The translations under genes and the position numbers were made by a program. A DNA stretch of 14,059 nucleotides from UBA4421 sp002704225 (lineage in GTDB: Bacteria > Pseudomonadota > Gammaproteobacteria > Pseudomonadales > Azotimanducaceae), in NCBI GenBank assembly GCA_902556425.1, contig CACDWG010000027.1, positions 1 through 14,059 on the forward strand. Reading direction: 5' to 3'. Below are positions 7,511 to 13,666 of the stretch, piece after piece (the first letter of the stretch is position 1; every line of letters begins with the position of its first letter). Under the pieces are notes generated by a model that ran no database searches, was not told the origin of the DNA, and was given only the letters and a program-made list of their open reading frames with translations.

Positions 7511-7897
7511 ATGGAATACGTAGTCGTCGTGGTGATGCTGGCATTGCTTCAATACACATGGTTTGGCATTGAGGTTGGACGCGCCCGCGGACGCTTTGAG
7601 GTCCCCGCTCCCGCGACCACGGGTAATGAAAGCTTTGAGCGCTTTTTTCGCGCGCACCAAAACACCACCGAGCAATTGGTGGTGTTTTTGCCGGCAATTT
7701 TTGCTTGCGCTTACTCAGTGAGCGAAACCCTTGCCGCAGCCATGGGGCTGCTTTTCGTGGTGGGTCGCCTGATGTATTTTCGTGGTTATACCGACCCTGA
7801 AAAGAGCCGCAGCCTCGGCTTTGGTTTGGGTCTGATCGCTAATACGGTAATGATTTTAGCGACCCTGTATCAGATGGGTATTGCTGCGGTCGGTTAG
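7511..7897 (+). CDS. MAPEG-family integral membrane protein
   Basis: Small four-helix membrane protein of the MAPEG family (membrane-associated proteins in eicosanoid and glutathione metabolism), whose members act as microsomal-type glutathione transferases or peroxidases; the bacterial substrate is unknown. The 128-residue protein has hydrophobic segments at about 2-19, 55-69, 71-90 and 104-124. The diagnostic loop FERFFRAHQNTTEQ at 42-55 matches the ERxxRxHxNxxE signature, and LMYFRGYTDPEKSRS at 87-101 is also typical. The ATG at 7511 has a strong ribosome binding site 4-11 bases upstream; an earlier ATG at 7457 would add 18 residues overlapping the thioesterase. Forms a short unit with that thioesterase and is followed by a stem-loop. 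A glutathione transferase gene occurs 5 kb downstream. Confidence 0.88.
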   Translation: MEYVVVVVMLALLQYTWFGIEVGRARGRFEVPAPATTGNESFERFFRAHQNTTEQLVVFLPAIFACAYSVSETLAAAMGLLFVVGRLMYFRGYTDPEKSRSLGFGLGLIANTVMILATLYQMGIAAVG

Positions 7898-7909
7898 TGA
7901 TCGAGCACG

Positions 7910-7936
7910 GCAGGCTGTCTGTGAGAGGCAGCCTGC
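7910..7936. terminator. stem-loop between convergent genes, probable bidirectional terminator
   Basis: GCAGGCTG (7910-7917) pairs perfectly with CAGCCTGC (7929-7936). TCT/AGA can extend the helix past a GG bulge to leave a GTG loop. It sits in the 70-base gap between the ends of the MAPEG gene (+) and the epoxide hydrolase gene (-). Neither side carries a T-run, so termination efficiency is uncertain. Confidence 0.45.
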
Positions 7937-7967
7937 ACGCGCATGCTCTGTCATTTCAGGGGCTGCT

Positions 7968-8915
7968 TTATGCAGCGTAATACCTTCCTAGCCATTCCAG
8001 CATGGCGGCATTGGTTTCCTGAGGCATCTCCTGTTGTATCCAGTGCCCACAGGGAAAGTCCACGACTTCCAACGTGCTTACCCGTTTCGCCAACGTTTTT
8101 GATTTAGGCACCATGTCGTAGTCGCCGAAGATCGCCAGCGTGGGTTGATAGATGTGCTGCTCGAAGGCCCCCATCGTTTGCCAGTTGCGGGTGAGGTTGC
8201 GGTACCAGTTGATACCACCGGTAAAACCCGACAAGGCAAATGCGTCTAAAAAGACCTGCATTTCCGCATCGCTCATAATGGGATCCCCTGGCACGCCGTC
8301 CGCAAGCGCGGGATCTTGGGCCATGTTTATCATGTTCATACCGGGGCCATGGTCCGGCCTTGGGTGCTGCCATTGGTTGGTGCGATATAAGTTGCTCAGG
8401 AATTGCGTGGCGTTGTCTGCAAACACCTCGTCAGCCACACCGGGCTGCCGGTTAAAATGCACCATGTAAAAATCTGGACCCAGCATTTTTTCCCAGAAGC
8501 CAATCCATTCGGTTTCGCCCCTTTCCATAAATGGCACGCTGAGGTTGATGACACGAGACACGCGCTCGCGATGCATCATGGCCAAGTTCCAGACGATGAT
8601 GGCCCCCCAATCGTGTCCGACAAAACATGCGTTGTCGTAACCGAAGTGATCCAGCAGGCCGATTAGGTCACCTGTCAGGTGCTCAATCGCGTAGTCGGTG
8701 ACATCGTCGGGTTTGGTGGAATGGCCGTAGCCTCGTTGGTTAGGCACGATGACGTGATAGCCCGCGTCGACTAAGGGCTGAATCTGATGACGCCAGGAAA
8801 ACGCATGCTCCGGCCAGCCGTGACACAGGACAATGGGCTTGCCGGCGCCTGCGGTAAATACCTCAAGTTCCACGCCATTGACGGCAATCATTTGCGGTTG
8901 GGGGAAATCCATCAT
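7968..8915 (-). CDS. epoxide-hydrolase-type alpha/beta hydrolase
   Basis: Probably opens an epoxide to a vicinal diol through an Asp-ester intermediate; cytoplasmic. From the ATG at 8915 (315 residues) the oxyanion motif HGWPEHAFSW is at 32-41, VPNQRGYGHS at 57-66 and the nucleophile elbow GHDWG at 100-104, placing Asp102 where lipases carry Ser. Cap-domain Tyr150 (PDFYMVHF) and Tyr238 (INWYRN) can activate the epoxide, Asp267 in FGDYDMVP is the likely acid, and His291 in CGHWIQQE completes the triad. Haloalkane dehalogenases also use Asp, but HGWP and the two cap tyrosines favour epoxide hydrolase. The start at 8915 has AGAGG eight bases upstream. The longer frame from 9017 would overlap the divergent methyltransferase start. 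Substrate unknown. Confidence 0.88.
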   Translation of the reverse strand: MMDFPQPQMIAVNGVELEVFTAGAGKPIVLCHGWPEHAFSWRHQIQPLVDAGYHVIVPNQRGYGHSTKPDDVTDYAIEHLTGDLIGLLDHFGYDNACFVGHDWGAIIVWNLAMMHRERVSRVINLSVPFMERGETEWIGFWEKMLGPDFYMVHFNRQPGVADEVFADNATQFLSNLYRTNQWQHPRPDHGPGMNMINMAQDPALADGVPGDPIMSDAEMQVFLDAFALSGFTGGINWYRNLTRNWQTMGAFEQHIYQPTLAIFGDYDMVPKSKTLAKRVSTLEVVDFPCGHWIQQEMPQETNAAMLEWLGRYYAA

Positions 8916-8923
8916 GTCGGGAA

Positions 8924-8928
8924 CCTCT
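8924..8928 (-). promoter_or_regulatory. ribosome binding site deciding the epoxide hydrolase start
   Basis: The minus strand reads AGAGG eight bases before the ATG at 8915. It favours this start over the in-frame codon at 9017, which would overlap the divergent methyltransferase gene. Confidence 0.55.
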
Positions 8929-9007
8929 ATAAATGCGTGGTGCGATAGATTAGCGTGATGTTCGCTTACTGACACCTGTGCGTGTTGAATGAAAACTGGG
9001 GGGACAT

Positions 9008-10081
9008 ATGAGATCAATTGATGAGGACAAGTTGGGCCTCTTTGTGAAGCAAACCGGTGGCATGGTGGCTGCCAGCTTCAATTGTGCCATTACCGTGCTT
9101 GGCGATCGGCTCGGTCTCTATCGAGCCTTGTCTGAGTTAGGACCATGCTCCAGCGAGGCACTGGCCGCTCACCTGACCCTACATGAACGTTGGGTGAGAG
9201 AATGGCTCTACCAGCAAGCCTGCATCGGACAGGTGGAGTACGTGGAAGGCGCCAATCAATTCGCCATTTCTCCGGAGGCCTATGCAGTGCTGGCGGATGC
9301 GGATCATCCTGCCTACTTGATGGGTGGATTCGATTCCGCGCTGGCGGTCTTTCCCGCGGTGACCAAGCTGGAGGAGGCATTTCGTACCGGTATTGGTATG
9401 AGTTACGACGATCATGGCCCAAACTGCGCCTGCGGTATTGAGCGTATGGGCGCGTTTACCAAAAAGAATCGGTTGGTTGCTGAAATGGTTCCGGTCATAC
9501 CCGGTATGCACGACCGACTGTCAGCGGGGGCACATGTAGCCGATGTCGGCTGTGGGGGGGGGTTGGCTGTTATTGCGCTGGCTGAGGCCTATCCAAGGAG
9601 TTCCTTTGTGGGTTATGACACATCCGATGAGGCCCTAGCGCGAGCGCGGGCGAATTTGCAGGAGACGGGCCTGACCAACGTGCGGCTGTGCAATCCTTTT
9701 CAAGAGTCGTTGCCGGAAAGTCCCGTCTTCGATCTCATTACGACGTTCGATGTCATTCACGACACACCCTACCCGCAAGACTTGATCGGCCAGATCTACG
9801 GTGCATTGAAAGACGACGGCCGTTGGCTGTGCGAGGACATCAAGGGATTCGACTCTTTTGAGGACAATCTCAAGCACCATCCCATCGCGGCACTGCTTTA
9901 TGGATTCTCTGTGACCGTGTGCATGAATAGCGGTTTATCCACCGCCGATGGTGCAGGCTTGGGCACGCTGGGGTTTACCGAGCCCATGGCTCGCGAAATG
10001 ACGGCTCAGGCAGGGTTTCGCGAATTTGAATTGCTCGCGATTGAAAACCCGATGAATAATTACTACTTGCTCGGCAAATAG
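9008..10081 (+). CDS. class I SAM-dependent methyltransferase with N-terminal winged helix (Rv2258c-like)
   Basis: Predicted methyltransferase; acceptor unknown. The 357 residues begin with a helical/winged-helix region (about 20-100, including LGDRLGLYRAL and RWVREWLYQQACIGQVEY), the arrangement seen in O-methyltransferases and Rv2258c-like proteins, where it aids dimerisation rather than DNA binding. A linker with GPNCACGIERMGAFTKKN at 137-154 leads to the Rossmann domain: motif I VADVGCGGGLAV (177-188), the acidic end of strand 2 VGYDTS (201-206) and DLITTFDVIHD (242-252). The start has GGGGGG only 4 bases before the ATG, tight but usable. Motif I is encoded over a run of nine G. It is the first gene of a likely operon with metY, 56 bases downstream, and the stop codon lies inside a perfect hairpin. 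Confidence 0.85.
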   Translation: MRSIDEDKLGLFVKQTGGMVAASFNCAITVLGDRLGLYRALSELGPCSSEALAAHLTLHERWVREWLYQQACIGQVEYVEGANQFAISPEAYAVLADADHPAYLMGGFDSALAVFPAVTKLEEAFRTGIGMSYDDHGPNCACGIERMGAFTKKNRLVAEMVPVIPGMHDRLSAGAHVADVGCGGGLAVIALAEAYPRSSFVGYDTSDEALARARANLQETGLTNVRLCNPFQESLPESPVFDLITTFDVIHDTPYPQDLIGQIYGALKDDGRWLCEDIKGFDSFEDNLKHHPIAALLYGFSVTVCMNSGLSTADGAGLGTLGFTEPMAREMTAQAGFREFELLAIENPMNNYYLLGK

Positions 10082-10089
10082 CCGAGCAA
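10067..10089 (+). promoter_or_regulatory. perfect 9-bp hairpin across the methyltransferase stop codon
   Basis: TTGCTCGGC (10067-10075) and GCCGAGCAA (10081-10089) form a perfect stem with a five-base AAATA loop; the TAG stop occupies 10079-10081. No T-run follows. It may act as an mRNA stability element, partial terminator or attenuator controlling metY relative to the methyltransferase gene. The structure is seen; the role is inference. Confidence 0.5.
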
Positions 10090-10092
10090 ATA

Positions 10093-10129
10093 TGCCCCGC
10101 AACAGGGCAAACTAGCGGCTTCTCAGAAG
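10093..10129 (+). promoter_or_regulatory. metY leader with two short hairpins, one touching the ribosome binding site
   Basis: TGCCC (10093-10097) can pair with GGGCA (10105-10109) around a seven-base loop. CTTC (10119-10122) can pair with GAAG (10126-10129), which lies inside the metY ribosome binding site AGAAGGA (10125-10131). Both stems are short. No known SAM or SAH riboswitch consensus was recognised in this 56-base leader. Confidence 0.3.
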
Positions 10130-10137
10130 GATATAAC

Positions 10138-11487
10138 ATGACAAATTCCAAGCACCGTGGCCCCCAGGGTATGGGGTTCGATACCCTCTCACTGCATGCA
10201 GGCCAAGTGCCAGATCCCACTACCGGTGCCAGAGCCACGCCGATCTATCAAAGTGCCGCCTTCGTTTTTCCCGATTCGGATGTGGCGGCAGGTCTGTTCA
10301 ATATTGAGCGCGCCGGTCATGTCTATTCCCGCCTGTCCAATCCGACTAACGCGGTGTTGGAAGAGCGCATGGCCGCGCTAGATCATGGCGTGGGTTCGGT
10401 GGTGACGGCCAGCGGTCAGGCGGCTTTGCATTTGGCGATCACGACGATTTTGAGCGCCGGTGATCATATTGTGTCGTCGCGCTCTGTGTATGGCGGCACG
10501 CACAATCTGCTGGAATACACGTTGTCGCGTTTCGGTATTTCTACGACCTTTGTAGATCCTCGGGACATGGATGCCTTCGCCAGCGCGATTCAGCCGAATA
10601 CCAAACTGGTGTTTGGTGAAGTGCTGGGCAATCCCGGCCTGGAAGTGTTGGATATCCCTTCGCTTTCCGAAGTCGCTCATGCCCATCACTTGCCGCTATT
10701 GATCGACGCGACCTTCGTGACCCCCTATCTTTGTCAGCCGATAGAGCTGGGCGCTGACTTGGTTGTGCATTCGGCGACAAAATTTCTCAGCGGTCATGGT
10801 GTGGTTGTCGGCGGTGTGGTGGTGGATGGCGGTACGTTTGACTGGCAAAGCAGCGACAAGTTTCCAACATTGAGCGAACCCTATGAGGGTTTTCACAATT
10901 TGGTGTTTGCTGATGAATTCGGTCCGGCGGCTTTTATTACGCGGGCCCGCAAAGAAGGTATTCGCGATTTTGGTGCCTGCATGGCACCCATGACTGCCTT
11001 CCAGATTCTGCAAGGATTGGAGACCTTGCCGCTACGCATGCAAAAGCATGTGGCGAATGCCTTGGAAGTGGCCGGATATTTGGAACAACACGCTATGGTT
11101 GAGTCGGTATCTTACCCGGGCTTACCCAGTCACCCAGATTATGAGTTGGCGCAAAAGATGCTGCCCAAGGGCTGCGGCGCAGTATTCAGTTTCGAGATTA
11201 AAGGGGGGCGCGACGCAGGGCGTGCCTTTATTGAGAGCCTGAATGTCTTCTCACATTTGGCCAACGTAGGTGACGCCAAGTCCTTGGTGATTCATCCGGC
11301 AAGCACGACACATCATCGGGTTGACGAAGCCAGCCTGCGGGCTTCTGGAATTGGTCCGGGATTGGTTCGCCTAAGTGTTGGCTTGGAAGACGCCAAGGAT
11401 CTGATCAATGATCTGAAGGGTGCGCTGAGAGCCGTAGAGAAATTGCTCAAACAAGCGGCAGCACAGCAAGGGGAGAAGGTGTCTTGA
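10138..11487 (+). CDS. metY: O-acetylhomoserine sulfhydrylase-type PLP enzyme (MetY)
   Basis: Cys/Met-metabolism PLP enzyme that exchanges the acetyl group of O-acetylhomoserine for sulfide (giving homocysteine) or another thiol; cytoplasmic. The 449-residue length fits MetY, longer than cystathionine synthases and lyases (about 380-400). FDTLSLHAGQVPDPTTGARATPIYQS at 14-39 opens the protein as in the family. YSRLSNPTNAVLEERMAALD (63-82) contributes phosphate-binding Tyr63 and Arg65 from the partner subunit. SGQAALHLA is at 92-100, and the Schiff-base Lys215 is in VVHSATKFLSGHG (209-221). HPASTTH at 386-392 and Arg411 in VRLSVGLE should bind the substrate carboxylate. AGAAGGA lies 6 bases before the ATG. 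Overlaps the next gene by 4 bases. Whether its thiol acceptor is sulfide or a specialised thiol is open, given the unusual neighbours. Confidence 0.9.
   Translation: MTNSKHRGPQGMGFDTLSLHAGQVPDPTTGARATPIYQSAAFVFPDSDVAAGLFNIERAGHVYSRLSNPTNAVLEERMAALDHGVGSVVTASGQAALHLAITTILSAGDHIVSSRSVYGGTHNLLEYTLSRFGISTTFVDPRDMDAFASAIQPNTKLVFGEVLGNPGLEVLDIPSLSEVAHAHHLPLLIDATFVTPYLCQPIELGADLVVHSATKFLSGHGVVVGGVVVDGGTFDWQSSDKFPTLSEPYEGFHNLVFADEFGPAAFITRARKEGIRDFGACMAPMTAFQILQGLETLPLRMQKHVANALEVAGYLEQHAMVESVSYPGLPSHPDYELAQKMLPKGCGAVFSFEIKGGRDAGRAFIESLNVFSHLANVGDAKSLVIHPASTTHHRVDEASLRASGIGPGLVRLSVGLEDAKDLINDLKGALRAVEKLLKQAAAQQGEKVS
11469..11475 (+). promoter_or_regulatory. ribosome binding site for the coupled TTG start
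   Basis: AGGGGAG lies eight bases before TTG at 11484, inside the metY 3' end. The TTG start and the metY TGA stop share the tetranucleotide TTGA, which supports this non-ATG start and translational coupling. Confidence 0.6.
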
Positions 11488-12278
11488 ATATTCAGCTAGA
11501 CGGCAAAAACGTGGGTTTCAGTAACGGTAGCGGACACCCGGCAGAAGAGGCTCCTGCGATCTTTTTCGTACATGGCGCGGGTATGGATCATACTGTATGG
11601 GTGATGCCGGCTCGGTATTTTGCGCGCCATGGATACCGTGTCATGGCGGTGGATTTGCCCGGGCATGGGAAATCGGAAGGGCCGGCATTGGACTCAGTGG
11701 ACACGATGGCCGATTGGTTAGGCCGCCTGATCGAAACATCGTCGGCCCAGGCCAGCGATGTGACCGTGATTGGGCACAGCATGGGAAGTCTCGTGTGTAT
11801 GAGCTTGGCGGCGCGGTATCCGGCATTGATCGATCAATTGGTTCTGCTGGGTACCTCAGCACCCATGCCAGTGGCGGATGTTCTCCTCAGTGCAGCCAAA
11901 GACAACGACCACGCCGCTATTGATATGGCCAATACGTGGAGTCACGGACAGCGCAGCCAACTGGGTGCAAGCGAGAATCCGGGGACATCCAATTTGCATA
12001 TGGGTGAACGTCTGTTAGAGCGAGTGGCCGACGACGTTTACTTCAAGGATTTTTCCGCCTGCAATGGCTTTACGACCCAGCATTACGACCCGATTCTGAC
12101 GCCGACGCTGATCATAACCGGTGACCAAGATAAGATGACGCCGCCCAAGGCAGGTATGGCGGTAGCTGGGATGCTGCAAAACAGTCAGGTCACCCATCTG
12201 CGTGGATGTGGACATTCGATGTTAAGCGAACAGCCCAACCAGGTGCTGGATGCCATGTCGGGGTTTATTCGCGGATAG
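11484..12278 (+). CDS. alpha/beta-fold serine hydrolase coupled to metY
   Basis: Probable esterase, thioesterase or lactonase; substrate not predictable. The 264 residues contain the oxyanion motif FFVHGAGMDHTVW (27-39), VDLPGHGKS (56-64), the nucleophile elbow VIGHSMGS (95-102) with Ser99, an acid at Asp216 in ITGDQDKMTPP and His244 in GCGHSMLSEQP. The cap between about 125 and 200 is short. The start is TTG at 11484, sharing TTGA with the metY stop and preceded by a clear ribosome binding site. MetX homoserine acetyltransferases have the same fold and would suit a metY partner, but they are about 100 residues longer with a different elbow, so MetX is rejected. Coupling to metY suggests a shared pathway. 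Its 3' end overlaps the next minus-strand gene by 14 bases. Confidence 0.87.
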   Translation: MNIQLDGKNVGFSNGSGHPAEEAPAIFFVHGAGMDHTVWVMPARYFARHGYRVMAVDLPGHGKSEGPALDSVDTMADWLGRLIETSSAQASDVTVIGHSMGSLVCMSLAARYPALIDQLVLLGTSAPMPVADVLLSAAKDNDHAAIDMANTWSHGQRSQLGASENPGTSNLHMGERLLERVADDVYFKDFSACNGFTTQHYDPILTPTLIITGDQDKMTPPKAGMAVAGMLQNSQVTHLRGCGHSMLSEQPNQVLDAMSGFIRG

Positions 12279-12918
12279 GGCTCCGAATCAGGGCAGAGAC
12301 CACGGCTGATGCCAGATTGTCTGCTTGGCCGGCGAAGAAATGACCGCCACCACTAAGCGTCAAACACTCCACGTTGGGTTTGTCCGCAAAGTAGTTGGAG
12401 TCGACAAAGTCATCATCATCGCACCAGACCGTGTGAATGCGCTTTGGCGTTGAGTGTTCTATGTGCTGAAAGGTCATCGCGGCCGTTGGCGGTGCGATCA
12501 TCAGTGCCTGTTCCGCTGTCAGTAGAGATAGGGCATGCCACAGCGCATGGGCTCCAAACGAATATCCCGCGCACAACGGCGCTGGCGCGTTATGTTCGTT
12601 GGCGAGCCAGCGAGTGACCGCCAGCAAGTCACCGACTTCTGGTGGTGCATACGGTGCGGCAGATTTTTCTTCGTCGGTGGTTTTCCCGCTAATGCCTTGG
12701 CTCGCGCCGACACCGCGAAAGTTAAAGCGCGCAACGCCTAGGTCATGGTTCAGCAGGGCGTCGGCGGCAATTTGCAGCACGCCGTCGTGCATGCTGCCGC
12801 CGTACAGCGGGTGGGGGTGACACAGCACGGCGATGTTGCTTGGTTGATCTGGCAGGTCAAGACTTAACTCGATATCGCCCGCGGGTCCGGCAACGCGTGT
12901 TTGGATTTTCTTAAGCAT
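12265..12918 (-). CDS. small alpha/beta hydrolase with HPHPLYGG motif (COG2945 type)
   Basis: Predicted cytoplasmic serine hydrolase of uncharacterised substrate. The 217 residues show the group's signature oxyanion segment LCHPHPLYGGSMHD (32-45), GVARFNFRGVGASQG (61-75), nucleophile elbow AGYSFGAHAL (117-126) with Ser120, an acidic turn CDDDDFVD at 166-173 and His193 in GGGHFFAG. There is almost no cap domain, as expected. The group is widespread and often annotated only as alpha/beta superfamily hydrolase. The ATG at 12918 has no strong ribosome binding site. Its last 14 bases overlap the end of the metY-linked hydrolase on the other strand, so the two mRNAs would be complementary there. 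Divergent from the glutathione transferase gene with a 119-base gap, in which no convincing promoter was found. Confidence 0.87.
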   Translation of the reverse strand: MLKKIQTRVAGPAGDIELSLDLPDQPSNIAVLCHPHPLYGGSMHDGVLQIAADALLNHDLGVARFNFRGVGASQGISGKTTDEEKSAAPYAPPEVGDLLAVTRWLANEHNAPAPLCAGYSFGAHALWHALSLLTAEQALMIAPPTAAMTFQHIEHSTPKRIHTVWCDDDDFVDSNYFADKPNVECLTLSGGGHFFAGQADNLASAVVSALIRSPIRE

Positions 12919-13037
12919 GTTGATGTCGCGTAATTTGGCTGGTCTAAGTGTGCTTTAATTTTGTCCCGTCGTCCTAGTACCCTGAGACAGTGCGTGATAA
13001 GACCAAGCACAAAACGATACACAGCGAGGTACGCCCG

Positions 13038-13658
13038 ATGATTGATTTGTATACCTGGCCCACGCCGAATGGCCGGAAGGTCTCCATCGCCTTGGAGGAA
13101 ATGGGCTTGGCCTATCGTTGCCATGCGGTCAATCTGCAAGAGCAAGAACAATTCCACCCGAATTTTCTCGCCATTTCCCCAAACAACAAAATTCCGGCCA
13201 TCGTGGATCAGGATACCGGTCAGTCGTTGATGGAGTCCGGTGCGATTTTGATGTATCTCGCGGATAAATGCGGGCAGTTCTGGGGTGATGATCGCTACAC
13301 CACGCTGCAGTGGTTGATGTGGCAAATGGGGGGGCTCGGTCCCATGCTCGGCCAAGTGCACTATTTTAAGAAGTATAACGCCGGCAAGTCGGTTTATGCC
13401 GAGGAGCGCTTTTTTCATGAAGCCTTGCGCCTATACCAGGTTTTGGATCAGCGATTGGGCGAGTCTGAGTACGTGTCCGGTGCGTACTCGATTGCTGATG
13501 TGGCGATTTGGCCGTGGGTTTCCCGGTTTGAATGGCAGGGCATTGACCTTGCCGATTTCGCGAATGTTAAACGGTGGTATGAGGTGATCGCCTTAAGGCC
13601 AGCTGTGCAGATGGGCTATGATCAGCCGATGTTCATGAACGACATTCCCAAGGCCTGA
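13038..13658 (+). CDS. yfcG: Nu-class glutathione transferase / disulfide-bond reductase, YfcG-like
   Basis: YfcG-type proteins bind glutathione or glutathione disulfide and reduce organic disulfides and hydroperoxides, with little activity on classical GST substrates; cytoplasmic. With ATG 13038 the protein has 206 residues and begins MIDLYTWPTPNGRKVSIALEE (by position 1-21), placing Thr9 and Asn11 as in E. coli YfcG. FLAISPNNKIPAIVD is at about 46-60, the glutathione-binding ESGAILMYLA at about 69-78, and TLQWLMWQMGGLGPMLGQ with SIADVAIWPWVSRFEWQGIDL in the helical C-terminal domain. AGG lies 8 bases before the ATG. An in-frame GTG at 12990 would add 16 residues without family support. Single-gene unit, ending 8 bases from the convergent HIT gene. 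May act in the same thiol or electrophile defence as the MAPEG protein and MsrA. Confidence 0.92.
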   Translation: MIDLYTWPTPNGRKVSIALEEMGLAYRCHAVNLQEQEQFHPNFLAISPNNKIPAIVDQDTGQSLMESGAILMYLADKCGQFWGDDRYTTLQWLMWQMGGLGPMLGQVHYFKKYNAGKSVYAEERFFHEALRLYQVLDQRLGESEYVSGAYSIADVAIWPWVSRFEWQGIDLADFANVKRWYEVIALRPAVQMGYDQPMFMNDIPKA

Positions 13659-13666
13659 CTCGGGCT

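Noticed and set aside
8916..9017. Longer epoxide hydrolase starting at 9017
   Set aside because: It would overlap the start of the divergent methyltransferase and adds 34 residues before the family's normal N-terminus; AGAGG supports 8915.
10082..10137. SAM-II or SAH riboswitch upstream of metY
   Set aside because: The leader length would permit SAM-II, but the conserved core sequences could not be found; only simple hairpins are seen.
11484..12278. metX (homoserine O-acetyltransferase) as identity of the metY partner
   Set aside because: The protein is about 100 residues too short, and the elbow VIGHSMGS lacks the extended MetX signature.
12864..13418. 184-residue minus-strand open frame opposite the glutathione transferase
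   Set aside because: Antisense shadow of a strongly conserved YfcG-like gene with no recognisable motifs.
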